NCBI GenBank assembly: GCA_963932145.1
Contig: OZ010616.1
Span: forward strand, 49,152,601 to 49,216,600
Origin: Acanthosepion lycidas
Taxonomy: Eukaryota; Mollusca; Cephalopoda; Sepiida; Sepiidae
Length of the DNA: 64,000 nt
Direction of reading: 5' to 3'
Below the pieces are notes generated by a model. That model did no database searches. It saw only the letters and a program-made list of their open reading frames with translations, and was not told the origin of the DNA. Made by a program: the position numbers and the translations under genes. Shown here piece after piece: positions 23,585 through 34,487 of this stretch. Position 1 is the stretch's first letter. Each line of letters begins with the position of its first letter.

Positions 23585-24429
23585 ATTATTTCAATTAGGT
23601 TCCACGACTAGTTTCGGCCAGCATTGCCATCACCAGGAGGGGAAAAAATCCTGCTCGTTAGTAGCACTGAACTACAGGAATGAATAACTTTCTTAAGACA
23701 ATGAACTTTATCTGTAGTTTTCATTTGTACTTTTATCGTTAATTTTGTTCATTCCTTGTGTTGTTTTTAAGATAGAGACTGGTTGAGATTCATGCGTCTC
23801 AGAATTCCCTTCTTGGTGATTTTGACAATTTTATAAGGGGATGTATGGGTGTTAAATACATGTTATCTTTTAGTTCTTTGGGAGTGTGTATGATGCGTGT
23901 AAGTCTATATATTAGTATGAGTTTATATATTAATTCTATATATGCTATATATATTAAAAATCTGGACGAAGTGTTTTTAGGTACAAAATCCATTTGTCTT
24001 CATGTTCCTCTAGAATTTTTCTAATGTTATCTTTTCTATCTATTTCTATTTTTCCAATTATAATAAATTTGGAATGGCTTTTAAAATCATGTTTTTCTAG
24101 GTAGAAATGTTGTTCTACCCGTAATAATCTTTCATGTGAAGCCTACTTGAACTGAGTACAGTAATTATTAAATCTGTAGTGAAAGGGCCATTCAGATTTT
24201 CCCACATTCTTTCTGGCATAGTGTGCATTTTAATAGGTAAATTATATTATGACGTCTACAGTTAGAGTTGTGGTAGATTTTGAAAGTAGATTTAGTGACT
24301 GAGCTAGTAAAGGAATTGGTATGTCTAATGTTATTTCAACATAAGCTCCTTTTGTTGTTACATGTGAAAATCCGATTGTTTTTATTTTTAGTCTATTCCG
24401 AATTACCTTATCTGAAATTTTGTTACTAC
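23585..24429 (-). pseudogene. Penelope-like element, 3' part (left of the LTR array)
   Basis: Minus-strand fragments read SNKISDKVIRNRLKIK next to the array, and lower down FYLEKHDFKSHSKF and DNIRKILEEHEDKWILYLKT, matching the end of the RT/GIY-YIG region of Penelope-like elements. Near 23600 lies a TTCCACGACTAGTTTCGGCC segment typical of their non-coding ends. The reading frame is continued at 36545-36274 on the far side of the LTR array, so the two parts were one element. Confidence 0.65.
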
Positions 24430-25501
24430 TGTTGCGGGGCCGATAAGGATGTCGCCCCCGCAAGCTTTATGAGGAACGTGTGAACAGCCAAGACAATGAG
24501 GGGACAAAGGCGAAGGTTTATGAAGCAATAATGTCGATTTTATTAATGCCAATTGTACAAGAGTGTACTCTGAAGAATGTGTTCAAGTCGGTGTCGGGTC
24601 CGGTATGGCTGGTTTCAATTAGGGGTAGCTGCCTTCGGTCGTATTGGTAATAAATAACGAATGTAGAGTTGATCGGCAAAACGGATGTAGCTGGTCGACT
24701 GCCGGATGGGAGAATAGACGGGAGCAGCAGCAGTTTGATCGGTGTCCCTAAACAGGGCCAAGTCAGAATAATGAATGACTTCACAGGGCGGACCGACAAC
24801 AGTGATAGACTTCACAGGGCGGATCGACCGCGGAAACGGGATCGCGCCAAAGCGTATCACTTGGCGAAGGCGGAGTCCCTAAACAGGGCCAAGGCAGAAT
24901 GTGATAGACTTCACAGGGCGGATCGACCGCGGAAACGGGATCGCGCCAAAGTGTATCACTTGGCGAAAGCGGAGTCCCTAAACAGGGTCAAGGCAAGATA
25001 GACTTCACAGGGCGGATCGACCGCGGAAACGGATCGCGCCAAAGCGTATCACTTGGCGAAGGCGGAGTCCCTAAACAGGGCCAAGGCAGAATGTGATAGA
25101 CTTCACAGGGCGGATCGACCGCCGAAACGGGATCGCGCCAAAGTGTATCACTTGGCGAAAGCGGAGTCCCTAAACAGGGTCAAGGCAGGATGATAGACTT
25201 CACAGGGCGGATCACCGGAAGCTCACAAAGGCAGCGTACTACACTTTGATATTTGGAGCGATTCATTCAAGAACTCCCCGGCTAGGGGGAGTAGAAAACC
25301 GTAGATATTAAATTAATACAATTGTTGTTCGGTGTTTGTGGAAGCGCTGCATAATCCGATGCTCACGAGGTACGGTTTGGCATCAATGATATTGAACTAG
25401 TCGTCTAGTTTCTCGCATGTTGCTTGACTTAAGTCTGCAAGATCAGGAGTTGTGAAGGTCAAGGCCGTCTTTCTAAGGAGCGGCTAATGGCGACCGCGAC
25501 A
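24430..25501 (-). repeat. LTR 1 (3' LTR of gag-pol copy 1)
   Basis: 1072 bp, TG...CA ends, directly next to the polypurine tract on its internal side. It contains a tandem block of 94-99-bp units starting at 24804, 24903, 24997, 25095 and 25192. It differs from LTR 2 by a 4-bp ATAA duplication near 24652 and a few substitutions. Confidence 0.9.
24804..25215. repeat. 94-99-bp tandem repeats inside LTR 1
   Basis: Four full units plus a partial unit, each starting GATAGACTTCACAGGGCGG and containing a TCACTTGGCGAA block. Alternate units share variants (AAAGCG versus AAAGTG), so the real period is a two-unit higher-order repeat. The same block recurs in LTR 2 at 29831-30238. Confidence 0.9.
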
Positions 25502-25516
25502 AGGCCCTTCCCCTAG
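25502..25516 (-). promoter_or_regulatory. Polypurine tract, copy 1
   Basis: CTAGGGGAAGGGCCT on the minus strand immediately precedes the 3' LTR (TGTCGC), the place where plus-strand DNA synthesis is primed. Confidence 0.8.
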
Positions 25517-25533
25517 AAAATTGATCATATCAA

Positions 25534-28500
25534 TTAATAATAATAATATTTACGAAGATCTTTAGGGAAAGTGACCCTCCTACCGGATCTGGTTTGCTGC
25601 ACAGGAGTTGCTGGGGTGTCGTCTGATGTCTGCGGTGCGGCGTGTGCCTGGTGCGCTGGAATAACATCAGGGGGCCGCAGAGCCGGGTTTGCGTCGTACT
25701 GTCGCTTCTCCAGAAAAGCAGGCTTGGTTCGATCGATAGCGACGGTGTCGGTCGAGTTGGCGCGCTTGATTGTAAGGTGCTTGTCGGAGCGCCGAAGAAC
25801 TTGAAAAGGACCTTGGTATGCCGGCGTGAGTGGTCGTCTCACGGCATCGTTCCTTACGAAAACGAATTCGCAATCCCGCAAGTGTTGAGGGATGTACGAA
25901 TTCATCGGTTGCTGTCGCGGAGTTGTATATTTAAGTCGAGCCATTTTGTGGCGGAGTTCCTCGACGAAAGGAGTTGTTGGTTTTGAAAACGTCTGAAGGG
26001 AGTCGTTGAAATATTCGCCGGGCAGCGCAAGAGGTGTACCGAAAACCAGTTCGGCGGGTGAACAACCTAAGTCCTCCTTTACGGTATTCCTCAATGCTAG
26101 GAGAATCAAAGGCAGGTCGTCCACCCAATTGATAGTGTCAGGTCTAGTGGCCAGGGAGGTTTTAAGAGACCGATGAAACCTCTCGACTAAGCCGTTGGCG
26201 CACGGATGATAAGCGGTAGTTTTTATGTGCTTGGCACCAAGTAGGTTGGTAAACTCCCGAAAAAGGGACGACTGGAACTGTGATCCTCTGTCGGTCGTGA
26301 TGACTTGGGGTGTGCCAAAATTTCCAATCCACTCTTTTAGGATGGTCCTGGAGACGGTACTTGCAGAAGTGTCTTTTATAGGTATGGCGGTCGGCCACCG
26401 CGAAAAACGATCCACAACCGTCAAAAGGTACTGGTAATCCCGACACATCGGAAGCGGTCCCACTAAGTCGACATGTATGTGGGAGAACCGTGCATCGGGA
26501 CTGCTGAAGGTGCCAACGGGGGATTTAGTGTGTCGGTGGACCTTACACTTCTGGCACTCCATGCACGTGGAAACCCATTCTCGGATGTCCGCATTCATAT
26601 TAGGCCAAACGAATCGGTCGGTAATAAGTTTGACCTTAGCTCTCTTACTCGGATGAGACAACCCGTGGAAATGTTGGAATACCTGTCTTCGAAGTGCCGG
26701 TGGGATGTAGGGCCTAGGGCTTGCTAGGCTGGTGTCACAGTACAGGGTGTCGTCGCTGAAGGATGCAGGGAACTCCCGAAGCTTTAAAGAAGTATTTGAA
26801 AGGACGTCTTGCAGCGTGGGGTCGGATTTTTGTTCAGCGGCTATGGTATCCTGACCCAAGACGCCGGTCTGAAGAGATTGAATATCCGCTCGCGATAATG
26901 TGTCCGCGACGGCGTTGTCCTTCCCCTTTATGTGACGAATATCGGTCGAGAATTGTGACAGGTAGTCGAGATGCCGGATCTCGCGAGCTGTGTATTTATC
27001 AGAGTTGTTACTCATCGCGGTCGTCAACGGTTTATGGTCGGTATAAATAGTAAAATCTCGACCTTCCAGTAAGTGCCTGAAATGCCTGATGGCCAGATAA
27101 ATGGCCAGCAGCTCTCGTGAGAAGGTGCTGTATTTTCTCTGGGCTGGCGAAAGCTTGGCTGAAAAGAATGCGATGGGTTCGCGTTGTGAATCGAATTCTT
27201 GCTCAACCACCGCGCCCACTCCAGCGTCCGATGCGTCGGTTGTCAGGAAGAGCCGCGTCTTCGGATCGTCATTGATATGCGAGAGCCTGGTAAAATTCGC
27301 CAAAGCAGCCTTCGCTGTATGGAATGCGTGCAGAGCATCCCCCTCCAACACGATGTCCTTATTCCTTCTCTGCAGCAGGTTCGTCAGTGGCTGGAGGATG
27401 GTAGCGCAATTTGGAATGAACCGACGATAAAAATTGAGCATACCGAGGAAACGTCGCAATTGTTTGATGGACGTCGGTGTAGGAAAATCCCGGATCGAGC
27501 TGATCTTGTCTGGCAGAGGTGCTATGCCGTTTGCGTCGGTGCGGTGCCCGAGAAAATCAACGCTGGGCGCCCCGAAAACGCACTTGTCCAGATTCAACTT
27601 CAGGCCGTAGTGCGAGAGTCGCTGGAAGACTTCTCGCAGGTGTTGTCTATGAGAATCGGCGTCTTTACTGGCCACCAAGATGTCGTCTATGTAAGCGTAT
27701 ATGTGTGGTAGTCCGCGCAGGACTTCGTCTATGAGTCGTTGGAATGTCTGGGCAGCATTACGTAGACCGAACGGCATCTTTAAAAACTCATATAGGCCGA
27801 ATGGTGTTGTGACTGCCGTCTTAGGGACGTCTTCCGCAGCGACGGGGATCTGATGGTATGCCTTTGTCAGATCGATTTTTGAAAATATGCGAGCGCCCTC
27901 TAGTCCGGACGCAAAATCATGGATATGAGGGACAGGGTACCGGTCTGGTACGGTTGACGCGTTCAATTTCCGGTAGTCGACGCATATCCGAAACTCTTTT
28001 CCGCCAGGTTTAGGCACTAAGTGTAGTGGCGAGGCGTAAGGGCTATCGGAAGGACGAATGATGCCATCACTCAGCATTTTGTCGAACTGCTCCTTGGCGT
28101 ACGCCAGTTTGTGCGGAGCGAGTCGTCGCGGATGAGAGTGTGCGGGAGGACCTCTAGTCCTGATGTGGTGCTGAGTCTGATGGTCACCTGAAGCCGTTAC
28201 TTGGAGTGGCAGCGTTATATCCGTGAACTGTGTCAGGAGATCTAAGTATTCGCGACCATGGCACGTTGCGACGCTGATTCCTGTGGAGCCTTGACGTGTA
28301 GGGGTACCTAAGACACGGAGATTCGTAGTCGTATCTGACAGGGTCCTAGGGTTCATATGGACCGCCAGTGCGTAATGCGCCAGGAAATCCGCGCCGAGGA
28401 TGGGTACCTTCACGTTGGCCACGGTGAATGTCCAAGTGAAATCACGTCGCATGCCGATATTCAGAGTAAGTGTCCTTTCTCCGTAAGTGTCTATCGCGGA

Positions 28501-29436
28501 ACCATTCGCAGCTCGTAGTTTGACCAGGGTGGGCTTAGCGGTGTGGTCGTTCTGATAGGGTACCACGCTGATGGCCGCACCTGTGTCTACGAGAAATTTC
28601 AGCTTGTTCCGGCGATCCCAAACGTAAAATAGACGACATTGCGTGTTGGCACCGGATGAGTTAGTCGTCGCCACTCCCCGGTTTATTCGTTTCCCCGGGT
28701 GTGTACAGGGAGGTTTACAATTTCTGGCTCCGTCGCCAAAAGTGCGATGAAACCAACAAACACTCTGGTCGCTTTGCCGTTCTCGGCTGGGGGTTCGTCT
28801 CCGTCGAGATGGGGTCGATTTCCTTGTCCGTGGGCGCAGGGAGAGCTGGATCTCCCGAATTTGTCGTTGAAGGTCGGCCAGCGCCCGTTCTGTTTTACTT
28901 GGCTCGTAGCGTTCGTGCTTTGCTATGTTGGGGGCGTGAACTGCGTTAACGCTGTGGTCTAACTGCGCAAAAACCAGGTCAGCAGATTCTGCCAAGTCAT
29001 CCAGAGGCGTAGCTCTCGTCATTGGCGCGATAATCTGAGCTACTGATTTGGGCAAATGCTCCAGCCATAAGCCTCGAAGAACCTTCTCCGACACATTGTG
29101 CTTTCCCAGCTGGTTCCTCATATACCTAAGAAGCTGGGATGGCGTCTTGTCGCCTTTAGTGACGTTCCGTAGAATTTCCTGAATCATGTCTTCCTCGGAA
29201 CGCCCAGTGCGCTTGAGAATCGCTTCCTTTAAGTGATCGTATGGCTCATGTTCGCGCAAATCGGCGAGGACGTCAGAAATCTCGTCCATCATATCGGATG
29301 GGAGTTTCTGCATTACATTCGCAAATCTGGATCGCTGTGAAGTGATGCGTAGCATGGAGAAGATAGACTCTATCTGCAAGAACCAGTTCTTGGCATTATG
29401 GTGGCATGCAGGCAGGGGTATGATCGCGGCCGTCAT
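25534..29436 (-). CDS. CsRn1-type gag-pol polyprotein, copy 1, intact
   Basis: A single 1300-residue frame encodes Gag, protease, RT, RNase H and integrase. The start is taken as the ATG at 29436 because the next upstream Met lies in the LTR before the primer site. Gag ends in a CHCC zinc finger (CWFH, about residue 227, C-x2-H-x9-C-x3-C), the CsRn1 hallmark. Protease has FLVDTGA at about 284. RT has YIDD at 582-585. RNase H has TTDAS at about 732. Integrase has H-x3-H and CMEC near 924-961 and the D, D-35-E residues at about 990, 1049 and 1085, then a GPF module. All catalytic residues are present and there are no stops, so the element could be active. Gag and Pol are fused without a frameshift. 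Plus-strand ORFs opposite it are shadows. Confidence 0.95.
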   Translation of the reverse strand: MTAAIIPLPACHHNAKNWFLQIESIFSMLRITSQRSRFANVMQKLPSDMMDEISDVLADLREHEPYDHLKEAILKRTGRSEEDMIQEILRNVTKGDKTPSQLLRYMRNQLGKHNVSEKVLRGLWLEHLPKSVAQIIAPMTRATPLDDLAESADLVFAQLDHSVNAVHAPNIAKHERYEPSKTERALADLQRQIREIQLSLRPRTRKSTPSRRRRTPSRERQSDQSVCWFHRTFGDGARNCKPPCTHPGKRINRGVATTNSSGANTQCRLFYVWDRRNKLKFLVDTGAAISVVPYQNDHTAKPTLVKLRAANGSAIDTYGERTLTLNIGMRRDFTWTFTVANVKVPILGADFLAHYALAVHMNPRTLSDTTTNLRVLGTPTRQGSTGISVATCHGREYLDLLTQFTDITLPLQVTASGDHQTQHHIRTRGPPAHSHPRRLAPHKLAYAKEQFDKMLSDGIIRPSDSPYASPLHLVPKPGGKEFRICVDYRKLNASTVPDRYPVPHIHDFASGLEGARIFSKIDLTKAYHQIPVAAEDVPKTAVTTPFGLYEFLKMPFGLRNAAQTFQRLIDEVLRGLPHIYAYIDDILVASKDADSHRQHLREVFQRLSHYGLKLNLDKCVFGAPSVDFLGHRTDANGIAPLPDKISSIRDFPTPTSIKQLRRFLGMLNFYRRFIPNCATILQPLTNLLQRRNKDIVLEGDALHAFHTAKAALANFTRLSHINDDPKTRLFLTTDASDAGVGAVVEQEFDSQREPIAFFSAKLSPAQRKYSTFSRELLAIYLAIRHFRHLLEGRDFTIYTDHKPLTTAMSNNSDKYTAREIRHLDYLSQFSTDIRHIKGKDNAVADTLSRADIQSLQTGVLGQDTIAAEQKSDPTLQDVLSNTSLKLREFPASFSDDTLYCDTSLASPRPYIPPALRRQVFQHFHGLSHPSKRAKVKLITDRFVWPNMNADIREWVSTCMECQKCKVHRHTKSPVGTFSSPDARFSHIHVDLVGPLPMCRDYQYLLTVVDRFSRWPTAIPIKDTSASTVSRTILKEWIGNFGTPQVITTDRGSQFQSSLFREFTNLLGAKHIKTTAYHPCANGLVERFHRSLKTSLATRPDTINWVDDLPLILLALRNTVKEDLGCSPAELVFGTPLALPGEYFNDSLQTFSKPTTPFVEELRHKMARLKYTTPRQQPMNSYIPQHLRDCEFVFVRNDAVRRPLTPAYQGPFQVLRRSDKHLTIKRANSTDTVAIDRTKPAFLEKRQYDANPALRPPDVIPAHQAHAAPQTSDDTPATPVQQTRSGRRVTFPKDLRKYYYY

Positions 29437-29442
29437 GTCCAA

Positions 29443-29458
29443 CGTCGGGAAGTCACCA
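29443..29458 (-). promoter_or_regulatory. Primer binding site, copy 1
   Basis: Two bases after the LTR the minus strand reads TGGTGACTTCCCGACG. It matches the tRNA-Trp-type site TGGTGACCCCGACG only if two extra bases are allowed in the middle. An identical site lies at 34470-34485 for copy 2. Confidence 0.6.
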
Positions 29459-29460
29459 CT

Positions 29461-30528
29461 TGTTGCGGGGCCGATAAGGATGTCGCCCCCGCAAGCTTTA
29501 TGAGGAACGTGTGAACAGCCAAGACAATGAGGGGACAAAGGCGAAGGTTTATGAAGCAATAATATCGATTTTATTAATGCCAATTGTACAAGAGTGTACT
29601 CTGAAGAATGTGTTCAAGTCGGTGTCGGGTCCGGTATGGCTGGTTTCGATTAGGGGTAGCTGCCTTCGGTCGTATTGGTAATAACGAATGTAGAGTTGAT
29701 CGGCAAAACGGATGTAGCTGGTCGACTGCCGGATGGGAGAATAGACGGGAGCAGCAGCAGTTTGATCGGTGTCCCTAAACAGGGCCAAGTCAGAATAATG
29801 AATGACTTCACAGGGCGGACCGACAACAGTGATAGACTTCACAGGGCGGATCGACCGCGGAAACGGGATCGCGCCAAAGCGTATCACTTGGCGAAGGCGG
29901 AGTCCCTAAACAGGGCCAAGGCAGAATGTGATAGACTTCACAGGGCGGATCGACCGCGGAAACGGGATCGCGCCAAAGTGTATCACTTGGCGAAAGCGGA
30001 GTCCCTAAACAGGGTCAAGGCAAGATAGACTTCACAGGGCGGATCGACCGCGGAAACGGATCGCGCCAAAGCGTATCACTTGGCGAAGGCGGAGTCCCTA
30101 AACAGGGCCAAGGCAGAATGTGATAGACTTCACAGGGCGGATCGACCGCCGAAACGGGATCGCGCCAAAGTGTATCACTTGGCGAAAGCGGAGTCCCTAA
30201 ACAGGGTCAAGGCAGGATGATAGACTTCACAGGGCGGATCACCGGAAGCTCACAAAGGCAGCGTACTACACTTTGATATTTGGAGCGATTCATTCAAGAA
30301 CTCCCCGGCTAGGGGGAGTAGAAAACCGTAGATATTAAATTAATACAATTGTTGTTCGGTGTTTGTGGAAGCGCTGCATAATCCGATGCTCACGAGGTAC
30401 GGTTTGGCATCAATGATATTGAACTAGTCGTCTAGTTTCTCGCATGTTGCTTGACTTAAGTCTGCAAGATCAGGAGTTGTGAAGGTCAAGGCCGTCTTTC
30501 TAAGGAGCGGCTAATGGCGACCGCGACA
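29461..30528 (-). repeat. LTR 2, shared between the two gag-pol copies
   Basis: 1068 bp and nearly identical to LTR 1. It serves as 5' LTR of copy 1 and 3' LTR of copy 2 and has no target duplication beside it, the mark of a tandem array rather than two insertions. Confidence 0.9.
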
Positions 30529-30543
30529 AGGCCCTTCCCCTAG
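30529..30543 (-). promoter_or_regulatory. Polypurine tract, copy 2
   Basis: Same CTAGGGGAAGGGCCT tract directly before LTR 2. Confidence 0.8.
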
Positions 30544-30560
30544 AAAATTGATCATATCAA

Positions 30561-33500
30561 TTAATAATAATAATATTTACGAAGATCTTTAGGGAAAGTG
30601 ACCCTCCTACCGGATCTGGTTTGCTGCACAGGAGTTGCTGGGGTGTCGTCTGATGTCTGCGGTGCGGCGTGTGCCTGGTGCGCTGGAATAACATCAGGGG
30701 GCCGCAGAGCCGGGTTTGCGTCGTACTGTCGCTTCTCCAGAAAAGCAGGCTTGGTTCGATCGATAGCGACGGTGTCGGTCGAGTTGGCGCGCTTGATTGT
30801 AAGGTGCTTGTCGGAGCGCCGAAGAACTTGAAAAGGACCTTGGTATGCCGGCGTGAGTGGTCGTCTCACGGCATCGTTCCTTACGAAAACGAATTCGCAA
30901 TCCCGCAAGTGTTGAGGGATGTACGAATTCATCGGTTGCTGTCGCGGAGTTGTATATTTAAGTCGAGCCATTTTGTGGCGGAGTTCCTCGACGAAAGGAG
31001 TTGTTGGTTTTGAAAACGTCTGAAGGGAGTCGTTGAAATATTCGCCGGGCAGCGCAAGAGGTGTACCGAAAACCAGTTCGGCGGGTGAACAACCTAAGTC
31101 CTCCTTTACGGTATTCCTCAATGCTAGGAGAATCAAAGGCAGGTCGTCCACCCAATTGATAGTGTCAGGTCTAGTGGCCAGGGAGGTTTTAAGAGACCGA
31201 TGAAACCTCTCGACTAAGCCGTTGGCGCACGGATGATAAGCGGTAGTTTTTATGTGCTTGGCACCAAGTAGGTTGGTAAACTCCCGAAAAAGGGACGACT
31301 GGAACTGTGATCCTCTGTCGGTCGTGATGACTTGGGGTGTGCCAAAATTTCCAATCCACTCTTTTAGGATGGTCCTGGAGACGGTACTTGCAGAAGTGTC
31401 TTTTATAGGTATGGCGGTCGGCCACCGCGAAAAACGATCCACAACCGTCAAAAGGTACTGGTAATCCCGACACATCGGAAGCGGTCCCACTAAGTCGACA
31501 TGTATGTGGGAGAACCGTGCATCGGGACTGCTGAAGGTGCCAACGGGGGATTTAGTGTGTCGGTGGACCTTACACTTCTGGCACTCCATGCACGTGGAAA
31601 CCCATTCTCGGATGTCCGCATTCATATTAGGCCAAACGAATCGGTCGGTAATAAGTTTGACCTTAGCTCTCTTACTCGGATGAGACAACCCGTGGAAATG
31701 TTGGAATACCTGTCTTCGAAGTGCCGGTGGGATGTAGGGCCTAGGGCTTGCTAGGCTGGTGTCACAGTACAGGGTGTCGTCGCTGAAGGATGCAGGGAAC
31801 TCCCGAAGCTTTAAAGAAGTATTTGAAAGGACGTCTTGCAGCGTGGGGTCGGATTTTTGTTCAGCGGCTATGGTATCCTGACCCAAGACGCCGGTCTGAA
31901 GAGATTGAATATCCGCTCGCGATAATGTGTCCGCGACGGCGTTGTCCTTCCCCTTTATGTGACGAATATCGGTCGAGAATTGTGACAGGTAGTCGAGATG
32001 CCGGATCTCGCGAGCTGTGTATTTATCAGAGTTGTTACTCATCGCGGTCGTCAACGGTTTATGGTCGGTATAAATAGTAAAATCTCGACCTTCCAGTAAG
32101 TGCCTGAAATGCCTGATGGCCAGATAAATGGCCAGCAGCTCTCGTGAGAAGGTGCTGTATTTTCTCTGGGCTGGCGAAAGCTTGGCTGAAAAGAATGCGA
32201 TGGGTTCGCGTTGTGAATCGAATTCTTGCTCAACCACCGCGCCCACTCCAGCGTCCGATGCGTCGGTTGTCAGGAAGAGCCGCGTCTTCGGATCGTCATT
32301 GATATGCGAGAGCCTGGTAAAATTCGCCAAAGCAGCCTTCGCTGTATGGAATGCGTGCAGAGCATCCCCCTCCAACACGATGTCCTTATTCCTTCTCTGC
32401 AGCAGGTTCGTCAGTGGCTGGAGGATGGTAGCGCAATTTGGAATGAACCGACGATAAAAATTGAGCATACCGAGGAAACGTCGCAATTGTTTGATGGACG
32501 TCGGTGTAGGAAAATCCCGGATCGAGCTGATCTTGTCTGGCAGAGGTGCTATGCCGTTTGCGTCGGTGCGGTGCCCGAGAAAATCAACGCTGGGCGCCCC
32601 GAAAACGCACTTGTCCAGATTCAACTTCAGGCCGTAGTGCGAGAGTCGCTGGAAGACTTCTCGCAGGTGTTGTCTATGAGAATCGGCGTCTTTACTGGCC
32701 ACCAAGATGTCGTCTATGTAAGCGTATATGTGTGGTAGTCCGCGCAGGACTTCGTCTATGAGTCGTTGGAATGTCTGGGCAGCATTACGTAGACCGAACG
32801 GCATCTTTAAAAACTCATATAGGCCGAATGGTGTTGTGACTGCCGTCTTAGGGACGTCTTCCGCAGCGACGGGGATCTGATGGTATGCCTTTGTCAGATC
32901 GATTTTTGAAAATATGCGAGCGCCCTCTAGTCCGGACGCAAAATCATGGATATGAGGGACAGGGTACCGGTCTGGTACGGTTGACGCGTTCAATTTCCGG
33001 TAGTCGACGCATATCCGAAACTCTTTTCCGCCAGGTTTAGGCACTAAGTGTAGTGGCGAGGCGTAAGGGCTATCGGAAGGACGAATGATGCCATCACTCA
33101 GCATTTTGTCGAACTGCTCCTTGGCGTACGCCAGTTTGTGCGGAGCGAGTCGTCGCGGATGAGAGTGTGCGGGAGGACCTCTAGTCCTGATGTGGTGCTG
33201 AGTCTGATGGTCACCTGAAGCCGTTACTTGGAGTGGCAGCGTTATATCCGTGAACTGTGTCAGGAGATCTAAGTATTCGCGACCATGGCACGTTGCGACG
33301 CTGATTCCTGTGGAGCCTTGACGTGTAGGGGTACCTAAGACACGGAGATTCGTAGTCGTATCTGACAGGGTCCTAGGGTTCATATGGACCGCCAGTGCGT
33401 AATGCGCCAGGAAATCCGCGCCGAGGATGGGTACCTTCACGTTGGCCACGGTGAATGTCCAAGTGAAATCACGTCGCATGCCGATATTCAGAGTAAGTGT

Positions 33501-34463
33501 CCTTTCTCCGTAAGTGTCTATCGCGGAACCATTCGCAGCTCGTAGTTTGACCAGGGTGGGCTTAGCGGTGTGGTCGTTCTGATAGGGTACCACGCTGATG
33601 GCCGCACCTGTGTCTACGAGAAATTTCAGCTTGTTCCGGCGATCCCAAACGTAAAATAGACGACATTGCGTGTTGGCACCGGATGAGTTAGTCGTCGCCA
33701 CTCCCCGGTTTATTCGTTTCCCCGGGTGTGTACAGGGAGGTTTACAATTTCTGGCTCCGTCGCCAAAAGTGCGATGAAACCAACAAACACTCTGGTCGCT
33801 TTGCCGTTCTCGGCTGGGGGTTCGTCTCCGTCGAGATGGGGTCGATTTCCTTGTCCGTGGGCGCAGGGAGAGCTGGATCTCCCGAATTTGTCGTTGAAGG
33901 TCGGCCAGCGCCCGTTCTGTTTTACTTGGCTCGTAGCGTTCGTGCTTTGCTATGTTGGGGGCGTGAACTGCGTTAACGCTGTGGTCTAACTGCGCAAAAA
34001 CCAGGTCAGCAGATTCTGCCAAGTCATCCAGAGGCGTAGCTCTCGTCATTGGCGCGATAATCTGAGCTACTGATTTGGGCAAATGCTCCAGCCATAAGCC
34101 TCGAAGAACCTTCTCCGACACATTGTGCTTTCCCAGCTGGTTCCTCATATACCTAAGAAGCTGGGATGGCGTCTTGTCGCCTTTAGTGACGTTCCGTAGA
34201 ATTTCCTGAATCATGTCTTCCTCGGAACGCCCAGTGCGCTTGAGAATCGCTTCCTTTAAGTGATCGTATGGCTCATGTTCGCGCAAATCGGCGAGGACGT
34301 CAGAAATCTCGTCCATCATATCGGATGGGAGTTTCTGCATTACATTCGCAAATCTGGATCGCTGTGAAGTGATGCGTAGCATGGAGAAGATAGACTCTAT
34401 CTGCAAGAACCAGTTCTTGGCATTATGGTGGCATGCAGGCAGGGGTATGATCGCGGCCGTCAT
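30561..34463 (-). CDS. CsRn1-type gag-pol polyprotein, copy 2, intact
   Basis: A 1300-residue frame with the same predicted protein as copy 1 along its whole length as far as I compared, starting at the ATG at 34463. All motifs listed for copy 1 are kept: CHCC zinc finger, DTG protease, YIDD RT, TTDAS RNase H and D, D-35-E integrase. Its upstream LTR (LTR 3) is longer and more diverged than the other two, so copies 1 and 2 are closer to each other than their outer LTRs are. The identity points to a very recent duplication or to an assembly artefact. Confidence 0.95.
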   Translation of the reverse strand: MTAAIIPLPACHHNAKNWFLQIESIFSMLRITSQRSRFANVMQKLPSDMMDEISDVLADLREHEPYDHLKEAILKRTGRSEEDMIQEILRNVTKGDKTPSQLLRYMRNQLGKHNVSEKVLRGLWLEHLPKSVAQIIAPMTRATPLDDLAESADLVFAQLDHSVNAVHAPNIAKHERYEPSKTERALADLQRQIREIQLSLRPRTRKSTPSRRRRTPSRERQSDQSVCWFHRTFGDGARNCKPPCTHPGKRINRGVATTNSSGANTQCRLFYVWDRRNKLKFLVDTGAAISVVPYQNDHTAKPTLVKLRAANGSAIDTYGERTLTLNIGMRRDFTWTFTVANVKVPILGADFLAHYALAVHMNPRTLSDTTTNLRVLGTPTRQGSTGISVATCHGREYLDLLTQFTDITLPLQVTASGDHQTQHHIRTRGPPAHSHPRRLAPHKLAYAKEQFDKMLSDGIIRPSDSPYASPLHLVPKPGGKEFRICVDYRKLNASTVPDRYPVPHIHDFASGLEGARIFSKIDLTKAYHQIPVAAEDVPKTAVTTPFGLYEFLKMPFGLRNAAQTFQRLIDEVLRGLPHIYAYIDDILVASKDADSHRQHLREVFQRLSHYGLKLNLDKCVFGAPSVDFLGHRTDANGIAPLPDKISSIRDFPTPTSIKQLRRFLGMLNFYRRFIPNCATILQPLTNLLQRRNKDIVLEGDALHAFHTAKAALANFTRLSHINDDPKTRLFLTTDASDAGVGAVVEQEFDSQREPIAFFSAKLSPAQRKYSTFSRELLAIYLAIRHFRHLLEGRDFTIYTDHKPLTTAMSNNSDKYTAREIRHLDYLSQFSTDIRHIKGKDNAVADTLSRADIQSLQTGVLGQDTIAAEQKSDPTLQDVLSNTSLKLREFPASFSDDTLYCDTSLASPRPYIPPALRRQVFQHFHGLSHPSKRAKVKLITDRFVWPNMNADIREWVSTCMECQKCKVHRHTKSPVGTFSSPDARFSHIHVDLVGPLPMCRDYQYLLTVVDRFSRWPTAIPIKDTSASTVSRTILKEWIGNFGTPQVITTDRGSQFQSSLFREFTNLLGAKHIKTTAYHPCANGLVERFHRSLKTSLATRPDTINWVDDLPLILLALRNTVKEDLGCSPAELVFGTPLALPGEYFNDSLQTFSKPTTPFVEELRHKMARLKYTTPRQQPMNSYIPQHLRDCEFVFVRNDAVRRPLTPAYQGPFQVLRRSDKHLTIKRANSTDTVAIDRTKPAFLEKRQYDANPALRPPDVIPAHQAHAAPQTSDDTPATPVQQTRSGRRVTFPKDLRKYYYY

Positions 34464-34487
34464 GTCCAACGTCGGGAAGTCACCACT

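Noticed and set aside
24242-24463. Minus-strand 73-residue ORF crossing 24430
   Set aside because: Its first codons lie in the LTR; only the part below 24430 is Penelope-like sequence.
24804-25215. Regular ~97-bp repeats as a possible CRISPR array
   Set aside because: The whole unit is repeated with no unique spacers, it lies within an LTR, and the DNA is animal.
25571-27734. Several plus-strand ORFs of 70-170 residues opposite gag-pol copy 1 (and the same at 30598-32761)
   Set aside because: They are antisense shadows of the intact minus-strand gag-pol gene; sequences have no recognisable domain and repeat exactly with the duplicate.
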